In this document: positions 1 through 5,892 of the stretch, piece by piece
Layout: every line of letters begins with the position of its first letter
Position numbering within the stretch: the stretch's first letter is position 1
DNA from: CAYIYO01 sp964367715
GTDB taxonomy: Bacteria > Chlamydiota > Chlamydiia > Chlamydiales > Criblamydiaceae
Length of the DNA stretch: 9,707 nucleotides
Direction of reading: 5' to 3'
Assembly: GCA_964367715.1 (NCBI GenBank)
Contig: CAYIYO010000063.1
Coordinates: 1-9,707, forward strand
Notes under the pieces: generated by a model
Database searches by the model: none
The model's input: the letters and a program-made list of their open reading frames with translations, nothing else
Told to the model about the DNA's origin: nothing
Program-made: the position numbers and the translations under genes

Positions 1-130
1 CTGCTGCAAATAGGGGACTGCGAAGCAGTTGCTATGTCACGTAGTGACTACAGCGGTTAGCCACGGGTGGTGAGCGCAGCGAATGAACCCGTGGAAATGT
101 TAATATAAACCATTGAGCTGCAACGCAGCG
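1..130. repeat. Chain of short hairpins, probable interspersed REP-like element (may extend left of window)
   Basis: This gene-free stretch lies on the 3' side of ksgA and contains four compact inverted repeats in a row. They are ACTGC-GAA-GCAGT at 17-29, GTCAC-GTA-GTGAC at 36-48, CCACGGGT (61-68) pairing with ACCCGTGG (87-94), and GCTGC-AAC-GCAGC at 117-129. The loop of the third contains a further mini-hairpin, GC-GCA-GC, at 74-80. Such density is not expected by chance, and the stretch has no good coding frame. From memory, similar text recurs in intergenic regions of several bacterial genomes of the Planctomycetes-Verrucomicrobia-Chlamydiae group, but I cannot check that. Only one copy is visible here, so calling it a dispersed repeat is inference. 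It could also help end transcription of ksgA or protect its 3' end. Confidence 0.6.
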
Positions 131-155
131 GCAAGAATAAAATAGCAGAAACTGC
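131..155 (-). terminator. Weak possible terminator after ksgA
   Basis: Read on the minus strand just after the ksgA stop, GCAG-TTT-CTGC (145-155) forms a 4-bp stem followed by the A/T-rich tail TATTTTATTCTT. The stem is short for an intrinsic terminator, so it may act only together with the stronger hairpin at 117-129 that comes next on the same strand. Confidence 0.22.
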
Positions 156-161
156 CGAGAA

Positions 162-1007
162 CTACCGATTAAGACCCTGATATAACGCGACAAACTCATC
201 AAGTGACAATTGCTCGGGACGCAGTTGGGGATCTTTACCGATTTCTTCGAGAACGGCCATGGTCCGTTCAGGAGGATACAGGCCCTTTAAAGAGCTACGC
301 AACATTTTACGCCGATGTTCAAATGCGGTGCGCGTAAGAATAAAAAAATTACTTACGCTTTCTTCTTCTAAAACAGGAGGATGAAGAAGCAATGCAACAA
401 CAGCAGAGTCCACTTTAGGCGAAGGAAAGAAACACTTACGTCCGACAAAAAAGCAATACTTGGGTGTAGAATAAAAATCCAAAAATACAGTCAAAGAGCT
501 ATAGTCTTCTCCACCAGCCACTGCAGTCATGCGTCGGCCGACTTCTTCCTGTACCATCACATATAATCCGCTAAAGAGGGAGTTCATTTTAATGAAACGC
601 GCCAGTAAAGGGGTCGTCAAATGATAAGGAAGGTTAGCAATTAGCTTAACTTTTTGATCCCCTTTGCCCAACGCACGTAAGGGTTCAATGATATCGACTT
701 CAAGTGCATCCCCATGAATGACGCGAAGATTTTCTCCTGTAGGATCCAATCGTCCCAACGCTGCAGCATACGTATCATCTTTCTCTACAGCGACAACTTT
801 GGCTCCGCACGCCAACAATGCCTCGGTCAATGCCCCCGGACCAGGACCAATCTCCACAACAATATCGCCAGCCACAACTTCCGCGCTAGCGATTGTGCGA
901 CGAATGATATTTCCATCGATAAGAAAATTTTGAGAAAGGGATTTCTTGGGGTGAATGCCGAGTCCATCAAGGAACTCGCGCAATTCTGTCGGTTTATAAA
1001 GGGCCAT
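162..1007 (-). CDS. ksgA: 16S rRNA (adenine1518-N6/adenine1519-N6)-dimethyltransferase KsgA/RsmA
   Basis: This 281-residue cytoplasmic enzyme dimethylates two adjacent adenines in the 3' terminal hairpin of 16S rRNA, using S-adenosylmethionine, late in 30S assembly. The family signatures are clear: SLSQNFL at residues 23-29, the SAM-binding loop EIGPGPGAL at 52-60, the acidic end of the next strand in VAVEKD at about 72-77, and the catalytic NLPYHL at 125-130. FFPSPKVDSAV in the second half is the typical KsgA motif before the helical C-terminal domain. Length fits the family. The ATG lies only 3 bases after the stop of the SurA-like gene, so it is almost certainly co-transcribed and probably translationally coupled, because no strong ribosome binding site is seen. 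Start and product are secure. Confidence 0.96.
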   Translation of the reverse strand: MALYKPTELREFLDGLGIHPKKSLSQNFLIDGNIIRRTIASAEVVAGDIVVEIGPGPGALTEALLACGAKVVAVEKDDTYAAALGRLDPTGENLRVIHGDALEVDIIEPLRALGKGDQKVKLIANLPYHLTTPLLARFIKMNSLFSGLYVMVQEEVGRRMTAVAGGEDYSSLTVFLDFYSTPKYCFFVGRKCFFPSPKVDSAVVALLLHPPVLEEESVSNFFILTRTAFEHRRKMLRSSLKGLYPPERTMAVLEEIGKDPQLRPEQLSLDEFVALYQGLNR

Positions 1008-1010
1008 TGA

Positions 1011-2072
1011 TCACTTTAGTGTAAAAGGCTCAAAGCCATCGGGGATTGCAGACGTAATGTCACTATCTTTAACGTGATAATGTTCTCTGAGTTGTTTTAA
1101 GTAGGCAGCTGTTTCTTTGTCCATTAGCTGATCTAATAATTTATCTTTTAATTTGTGTTCTAACGAATTAAACGATTGGACTCCACCAGGAACCATCTCT
1201 TTCATAAAGAAAATACGGAAAACTTTCCCTGTATCGCGACGGCTGCTTTGGGCGGTTGGGGCGCTATAAATTCCTGGCTTAAGCTGAGAAAGAACTTCTT
1301 TATACGCTGAAGAGACTTCTTTTTCGGAATGAGAAAATTCTTCAGAGATATTGACGCTATGCGCATTAACAATATTTCCGAGTTCATTTAACTTGTTTTT
1401 GAGTTGATTGATTCCGATAAGGTCTTCAGTAAGAAGGCGATAGGCGATGTTTGCTGTCTCTGCACCGCGGCTAGCATCGTCGTCACGAATGGAAATCACA
1501 TGGTATTTCCACTGCGAGGGCTCAATATTTTCTTTTGCATACGCTTCGTAGGCGCGGCGGATCACTTGAGGGGTAACTTTTCGCATCGCTTTATTTTGGA
1601 CGCGCATAAAAAGCATGCGACGTAATACGATATCGCCTTGAATGATGGATTCCGCTTCGGTAAATGTCATTCCCAACTTGTCAAGTGTCGCAATAATATT
1701 GGGACCAAACATGGTTTCCATTTCTTGGCGCACATCGCCATTAGAGACTTCAATTTTGGACGCTTCTGCATCCGCAAGAACTAATTCTTTATCGATAAGA
1801 TCGCGCAGCATCGGCTTCCACTGTGCTTGATAAAACTGGTAACGCGCCTCGGCCGATGATGCATATTCAGGGAATTGTCGATAGAAATGGACGTCCATCT
1901 TTTTCATCACATCATAAACAGACAATGGCTTTCCATTAACAACAGCTAAAATACGGTTGTTCACATTGACATGGCGTTGACGGGATTGTCCCATCATATA
2001 GGTGTCAGCTCCATGCACAAACTGGCTACACAATAAGGTCGACAAGGTCGCTAAAATAAAATATTTTTTCAT
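1011..2072 (-). CDS. SurA-like secreted chaperone / peptidyl-prolyl isomerase-like protein
   Basis: This 353-residue protein has an N-terminal signal peptide: two Lys, then a hydrophobic core at about 4-19, with likely cleavage near VHGA (19-22). It is therefore expected in the periplasm. Residues about 40-170 look like the SurA N-terminal chaperone fold. They open with ILAVVNGKPLSVYDV, continue into LIDKELVLADAE, and include a segment that typically reads as a helical clamp. Residues about 185-300 resemble a parvulin domain in outline (YHVISIRDDD, then LKPGIYSAPTAQSSRRDTG), but the usual glycine-rich GGDLG-type turn is missing, so isomerase activity is doubtful. SurA helps outer-membrane proteins fold. 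C. trachomatis, as I recall, has a comparable protein (CT355) next to ksgA. Here the gene lies 42 bases after rsmB and 3 bases before ksgA. Chaperone function is inference. Confidence 0.8.
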   Translation of the reverse strand: MKKYFILATLSTLLCSQFVHGADTYMMGQSRQRHVNVNNRILAVVNGKPLSVYDVMKKMDVHFYRQFPEYASSAEARYQFYQAQWKPMLRDLIDKELVLADAEASKIEVSNGDVRQEMETMFGPNIIATLDKLGMTFTEAESIIQGDIVLRRMLFMRVQNKAMRKVTPQVIRRAYEAYAKENIEPSQWKYHVISIRDDDASRGAETANIAYRLLTEDLIGINQLKNKLNELGNIVNAHSVNISEEFSHSEKEVSSAYKEVLSQLKPGIYSAPTAQSSRRDTGKVFRIFFMKEMVPGGVQSFNSLEHKLKDKLLDQLMDKETAAYLKQLREHYHVKDSDITSAIPDGFEPFTLK

Positions 2073-2114
2073 AGTACGGTAAGTATAGCTTCTCGTTCTT
2101 TTTTTGAATAGAGA

Positions 2115-3263
2115 TTACGCCTTCATTTTCATCGCAGCAGAAAAAAATCCGTCCATCCCACCAACAGAAGGAAGCGTTTCTAATGGAGATCCGACCAATA
2201 CAAGGTCATACGTTTTAAGAAAATGCGCAACCTGTAGCGCATTTTCCTCTTTTAAGAGACTACATGTGGCAAATACAATCGTTCCTGTCGGCTTCAAATA
2301 ACTCAGTGCCCGTTCAAAAATTGTCCGCTGCTGGCCAAGAAGACGCGTCAACGCTTCTGTGGTAAAATTCCACTTCATGTCGGGATTTCGTCGTATCGTT
2401 CCGGTTCCTGTACAAGGAGCATCCACAAGAACCCAATCCATCTTCTTTTTCAAAGACTTCAACGTCTTGCTGTCGTGCTGAATCACCTGCCCATTTTGAA
2501 TTCCTGCACGACGCAGCCGAAGCTTTGCTTCTTGCAACGCATAGGCGCGGATATCATGCAAATAAAGCTGTCCCTTCCCCTCGAGTTTCGGAGCAAGCGC
2601 CAACGCTTTTCCACCGGAACCCGCACAGAAGTCCAAGACCAAATCTCCCGGCTTCGCATCGACCATCTCCGCAACAAGCTGGCTTCCCTCGTCCTGCACC
2701 TCAAAGAGTCCTTCTTTGAATTCAGGCAATTGGAAAAAATTTAGACGGTGCGCAAATTGGATCCCATAAGGAGCGATCAGAGTAGAAGTGACTTCGTAGG
2801 AATCTCTCCATCTAGCAATCAGTGCGTCCCGCGTCGTTTTTAACGTGTTGGCGCGAACCGTTGTCGGCGCCGGAGTATTGCTCGCCAAACAGAGCTCTTT
2901 TGCTTTATTCATCCCGTGGCTATTGACGATAAGGTCAAACAACTCTTGAGGAAAGCTCATGCGATGATGCAAGGGAATCGTCTCATTATCAAGATGTGTC
3001 TCAGGAGAAAAATCCAGAAATAAGGCGAGTCGCTGTTCCCAAGAGTGATCAGCCGTCGGTAGCTGATCAAGTAATCCCTGCCAACGCAACAACGCATAGG
3101 CTGTCTCGGCAATATAGGCGCGGTCCTTCGATCCCAAAGCGGGATTTTGGCGGAAATATTGATGAATCCAGCGGTCCATCGGCACCCATCGAGTCGCCAT
3201 TTGAACGGTATATCCATCAAGAAGTTGAAGAAGATGATGTTCTTTAAAAGATTTTTTTTCCAT
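2115..3263 (-). CDS. rsmB: 16S rRNA (cytosine-C5)-methyltransferase, RsmB/Sun family
   Basis: This is a 382-residue SAM-dependent RNA m5C methyltransferase of the RsmB/NOP2/Sun family. In E. coli RsmB modifies C967 of 16S rRNA. Residues about 1-130 form the NusB-like helical RNA-binding region, shorter than in E. coli RsmB (429 residues). RANTLKT (137-143) and FEVQDEGSQL (188-197 approx.) are family motifs. DFCAGSGGK (211-219) is the SAM site. DAPCTGTG (281-288) carries the motif IV cysteine C284, and FATCS (331-335) carries the motif VI catalytic cysteine C334. DGFF near the C-terminus (371-374) is also typical. Both cysteines are present, so it should be active. It is the first gene of the minus-strand block rsmB - surA-like - ksgA, which mixes rRNA modification with envelope folding. 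The exact target base is inferred from the family. Confidence 0.9.
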   Translation of the reverse strand: MEKKSFKEHHLLQLLDGYTVQMATRWVPMDRWIHQYFRQNPALGSKDRAYIAETAYALLRWQGLLDQLPTADHSWEQRLALFLDFSPETHLDNETIPLHHRMSFPQELFDLIVNSHGMNKAKELCLASNTPAPTTVRANTLKTTRDALIARWRDSYEVTSTLIAPYGIQFAHRLNFFQLPEFKEGLFEVQDEGSQLVAEMVDAKPGDLVLDFCAGSGGKALALAPKLEGKGQLYLHDIRAYALQEAKLRLRRAGIQNGQVIQHDSKTLKSLKKKMDWVLVDAPCTGTGTIRRNPDMKWNFTTEALTRLLGQQRTIFERALSYLKPTGTIVFATCSLLKEENALQVAHFLKTYDLVLVGSPLETLPSVGGMDGFFSAAMKMKA

Positions 3264-3409
3264 AGAGTTAATAGTATATTCGATTTACAAATTTTTATCT
3301 ATCAAAGAATTGTTGTGTAAAAAATCACAGATCAGGTAAAGATTGTAAAAAATAACTTGGTACTCCTAAGGCACGTTTAGGGATATCATAAACTTAAGGA
3401 GTTAGCACT
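3264..3409. other. Divergent intergenic region between rsmB and the DoxX-family gene
   Basis: This A/T-rich gap of 146 bases must hold the promoters for the leftward rsmB block and for the rightward doxX-like gene. I see no convincing -35/-10 pair for either direction. On the minus strand TATACT (3273-3278) resembles a -10 box but would leave a leader of only a few bases. No operator palindrome is evident. Confidence 0.4.
3395..3401 (+). promoter_or_regulatory. Strong Shine-Dalgarno of the DoxX-family gene
   Basis: TAAGGAG ends 8 bases before the ATG at 3410. It is the best ribosome binding site in the window, and it fixes the start of this gene and suggests efficient translation. Confidence 0.8.
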
Positions 3410-3835
3410 ATGTCAGGTATATGTTCGTTTACCGTTCTTTTAGGTCGTATCTTGTTGAGTACCTTTTTTATATGGAATGGAATCAGCAACTTATTTGGTC
3501 TTGATGAAGCAATAAAGCTCGTTGCGGGTGAGCAACTTCCTTATGCATCTTCAATCGCTCTCGGCGCAAGCATCCTAGAAGTGATCGGTGGCCTATCTCT
3601 TTTAATCGGATACAAAGCACGTTTCGGAACAATTTTGTTGTTGATCGTTCTCATTCCTACAACAATTATTTTTCACGACTTCTGGGCACAGTCAGGAGAC
3701 CTCTTCCATCTTCATAAGATGATGTTCTTTAAGAACGTCAGTCTTATTGGTGGTCTTCTTCTTGCTCTTGCTGTTGGACCAGGAAAATGCGCGTTTGATA
3801 GCAAATGCTGCAGCACCTCATCCTGCACACATTAA
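3410..3835 (+). CDS. DoxX-family integral membrane protein with Cys-rich C-terminal tail
   Basis: This is a 141-residue, four-helix membrane protein of the DoxX/YphA type. The hydrophobic segments are at about 7-24, 46-66, 72-88 and 107-124. Family features include LLGRILLSTFFIWNGISNL at the N-terminus, LEVIGGLSLLIGYKAR in the middle, and FHDFW (88-92) followed by a His-rich loop (FHLHK, 99-103). DoxX proteins are linked in various bacteria to redox or thiosulfate metabolism, but the molecular role of this subgroup is not established. After the last helix, a short tail holds Cys at 127, 133, 134 and 139 plus a final His, which could bind metal or form disulfides. The gene stands alone, with its own strong ribosome binding site and terminator, so it is probably monocistronic. 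Family assignment is firm; function is open. Confidence 0.85.
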   Translation: MSGICSFTVLLGRILLSTFFIWNGISNLFGLDEAIKLVAGEQLPYASSIALGASILEVIGGLSLLIGYKARFGTILLLIVLIPTTIIFHDFWAQSGDLFHLHKMMFFKNVSLIGGLLLALAVGPGKCAFDSKCCSTSSCTH

Positions 3836-3850
3836 TTTTCTTTGTTTTTT

Positions 3851-3882
3851 AGCGTCGTCGCATATGCGGCGACGCTTTTCTT
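3851..3882 (+). terminator. Intrinsic terminator after the DoxX-family gene
   Basis: AGCGTCGTCGCA (3851-3862) pairs with TGCGGCGACGCT (3865-3876) with a single T/G (wobble) position, and is followed by TTTTCTT. The stem is G+C-rich inside an A/T-rich gap, 15 bases after the doxX-like stop. This is a textbook rho-independent terminator that isolates the gene from lnt. Confidence 0.85.
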
Positions 3883-3932
3883 AATAAAATTTCCTATTTT
3901 TTAAAATCAATTCTTTGCTATGTTCGTCGGAT

Positions 3933-5600
3933 ATGAACCATTCTCTTTCTAAGCCACTATTCTATCTTCTTATCACCACCTCTTTGATCGTTGTGGCATT
4001 TGGTCAGCCTGCATGGATGCCTTGGCTAGGTCTCTTCGCTGCTGCATCTGGCCATGCGATTTTTTGGCGCGCCGCTTTCTCCCTGTCCTCGCGTAAACAA
4101 ATTTTTTGGATGGCAACGCTATGGTTCACTGCAGTGCAATGGATCCAACTCTCCTGGTTTATCTCCCATCCCTACTCTTACATCTATCCTCTGCACTTCC
4201 TCCTTTCTTTTTTAATGGGCCTCCAATATGGATGCCTCGCCTTTTTTATCACTCCAGTCACGATTCGACGAATCTCCTCAATCGCCGGCATTGCCGGATT
4301 CTGGACATTAATGGAATGGATCCGTCTCTTTCTCCTTTCAGGGTTTACGTGGAATCCCCTCGGTCTTGCCCTAACAGGAGCTCTCATTCCTCTGCAGGCC
4401 GCCTCCCTTGTCGGCATTTATGGTCTTTCTTTTTGGGTAATATTTGTTAATATGCTTGCCCTTCGTGCCTGGGAAAACCGAAGGAAGATATCCACTTTCC
4501 TTTGGATTTTATGCGCTTGTCTTCCTTATCTATACGGAGCTCTCCACCTCCAATGGCATGAACATGCGAGCAAAGACCACCAAGAAAAAATGTCAGCAGT
4601 TCTAGTGCAGACGGCATTTCCCGCAGAAGAATCGATGGGGATGAAACAACTCGAATTTCACTCTTTTGTGTTGATGGAGTGGAAGAAAATTTTTGAAATG
4701 GTCAAGCCGCAGATAGGAAAAAAAATCGACCTCTTAGTGCTGCCAGAGTTTGTTGTTCCATATGGAACATACACGTTTGTCTACGAATTCGAAGCAATAA
4801 AAACAATGTTTCTAGAGGCATTTGGAGAAGGTATTCTTAAATCATTTCCGCCATTAGAAATTCCCTTTGCCCTTACACGCAATGGTCTCAACGTCAATAA
4901 CGCCTTTATCACACAAACAATCGCTAACTATTTTGGCTCTTCGATCCTCATTGGCCTCGAAGATGTAGAAGAAAATGAAAAAGGGGAGCGCGAATATTTT
5001 AGTGGTGCCCTCTACTTCACTCCTTTTGGAAAAGAACCTATTCCCATCCAACGCTACGAAAAACGCGTTCTAGTCCCGATGGGGGAGTACATTCCCTTTT
5101 CTTTTTGCCGCTCTCTTGCTGCCAGCTATGGCGTCTCCGGATCCTTCACATGTGGAAAAGAAGCGAAAATTTTTAAATGTAAACACATTCCTTTTGGTGC
5201 CTCGATCTGTTACGAAGAAACATTTGGCGATCTCACACGCGACATTCGTTTAAACGGCGGACAAGTTGTCGTTAACCTCACAAGCGATGTGTGGTATCCC
5301 GACTCACGCCTGACATGGCAACATTTCGACCACGCACGTTTACGCACAGTAGAGACAGGGATTCCTCTCTTACGTGCGTGTAACACGGGAATCACCTGCA
5401 GTATCGATAGTGTGGGGCGAGTGATTGATCTACTTCCCGAATATAATTCCGATGGCTCTTGGTATGCGGGATCTCTCTACACGCAAGTTTCTACCTATGC
5501 CTATTCCACTCTCTACACTTCCGTTGGAGACAGTTTAATCGTTGCGATTAGCCTGTTAAGTCTTCTTTTCTTTTGTCTTCAACGCAAGCAACGTTCTTAA
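3933..5600 (+). CDS. lnt: Apolipoprotein N-acyltransferase
   Basis: Lnt transfers an acyl chain from a phospholipid to the amino group of the N-terminal cysteine of apolipoproteins, the last step of lipoprotein maturation in the inner membrane. The 555-residue product has about seven hydrophobic helices in residues 9-204, a periplasmic nitrilase-like domain at about 220-510, and a closing helix at about 534-549. The catalytic triad is visible: Glu272 in LPEF, Lys377 in YEKRVLVPMGE, and Cys426 in ICYEETFGD. The Glu-to-Lys interval (105 residues) is longer than in E. coli (68), which points to an insertion near residues 280-325. ATG at 3933 was chosen because the helix starts soon after it. The frame is also open from TTG at 3915, and neither start has a clear ribosome binding site. 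Chlamydial homologues are called CutE. In Chlamydia lpxC follows directly; here a palindromic element lies between them. Confidence 0.93.
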   Translation: MNHSLSKPLFYLLITTSLIVVAFGQPAWMPWLGLFAAASGHAIFWRAAFSLSSRKQIFWMATLWFTAVQWIQLSWFISHPYSYIYPLHFLLSFLMGLQYGCLAFFITPVTIRRISSIAGIAGFWTLMEWIRLFLLSGFTWNPLGLALTGALIPLQAASLVGIYGLSFWVIFVNMLALRAWENRRKISTFLWILCACLPYLYGALHLQWHEHASKDHQEKMSAVLVQTAFPAEESMGMKQLEFHSFVLMEWKKIFEMVKPQIGKKIDLLVLPEFVVPYGTYTFVYEFEAIKTMFLEAFGEGILKSFPPLEIPFALTRNGLNVNNAFITQTIANYFGSSILIGLEDVEENEKGEREYFSGALYFTPFGKEPIPIQRYEKRVLVPMGEYIPFSFCRSLAASYGVSGSFTCGKEAKIFKCKHIPFGASICYEETFGDLTRDIRLNGGQVVVNLTSDVWYPDSRLTWQHFDHARLRTVETGIPLLRACNTGITCSIDSVGRVIDLLPEYNSDGSWYAGSLYTQVSTYAYSTLYTSVGDSLIVAISLLSLLFFCLQRKQRS

Positions 5601-5601
5601 T

Positions 5602-5781
5602 ATTTTTTTATTCTACCACAGAGCCCACAGAGAACACAGAGACAGCAACAAATTCGTTTGGATAACATCTATACACAAGTGAATTCAAAAAGCCAATTTT
5701 TGATTTCACTTGTGTATAATTAGCTCTTGCTGTCTCTGTGTTCTCTGTGGGTTCTGTGGTAAATTTTTTTAATAAAAAAAT
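5602..5781. repeat. Nested long palindrome, MITE-like or REP-like non-coding element
   Basis: An outer arm at 5615-5648 pairs with 5727-5760, matching at 33 of 34 positions (the exception is a G/T wobble). Each arm is built from CACAGAG-type units. Inside it, 5670-5691 pairs with 5697-5718 at 21 of 22 positions around a 5-base loop (GCCAA). The unpaired joints are 21 bases on the left and 8 on the right. Just outside, ATTTTTTTA occurs as a direct repeat at 5602-5610 and 5763-5771, a possible target-site duplication but of low complexity. ATTTTTTTATT (5602-5612) is also the reverse complement of 5771-5781. There is no transposase gene, so if mobile it would be non-autonomous. As RNA it would fold into a very stable rod followed by U-rich sequence, so it may end or attenuate lnt transcription. 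The CACAGAG-rich arm resembles widespread bacterial intergenic repeats I recall, but this is unverified. Confidence 0.85.
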
Positions 5782-5831
5782 TGTTAATGCTATTGTCTGG
5801 GGTTGAGCCAAATGTGATTGTAAAAAAGGTG

Positions 5832-5860
5832 TTGATGATTTAAGATTAGAATTTTATAGA
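5832..5860 (+). promoter_or_regulatory. Candidate promoter for lpxC
   Basis: TTGATG (5832-5837) and TATAGA (5855-5860) are spaced by 17 bases, each matching four of six sigma-70 consensus bases, in the A/T-rich stretch between the palindrome and lpxC. An overlapping alternative is TTGTAA (5818-5823) with TAAGAT (5841-5846), also spaced by 17. A promoter here makes sense if the palindrome cuts off read-through from lnt. A/T-rich DNA gives such matches easily. Confidence 0.35.
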
Positions 5861-5892
5861 TTCTAACTTAATTTTAATTTTGGAATAATGAT

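Noticed and set aside
381..1010. Several + strand open frames opposite ksgA, and comparable shadow frames over the other genes
   Set aside because: They overlap well-supported conserved genes, lack ribosome binding sites and show no recognisable protein family.
2010..2035. Possible lipobox in the SurA-like signal peptide (Cys15 in TLLC)
   Set aside because: The residue before Cys is Leu rather than Gly, Ala or Ser, and a normal signal peptidase I site follows at about 21-22.
3273..3305. Minus-strand promoter for rsmB (TTGATA at 3300-3305, TATACT at 3273-3278)
   Set aside because: The spacer is 21 bases, too long for sigma-70, and the leader would be only a few bases.
3915..3932. TTG start giving Lnt six extra residues
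   Set aside because: There is no ribosome binding site, and an ATG follows at 3933 just before the first membrane helix. It is kept only as an alternative.
5608..5811. Minus-strand open frame of 67 codons across the lnt-lpxC gap
   Set aside because: It is translated almost wholly from the nested palindrome, giving repetitive Thr/Glu and Val/Ser peptides. No ribosome binding site or family is visible, so it is an artefact of the repeat.
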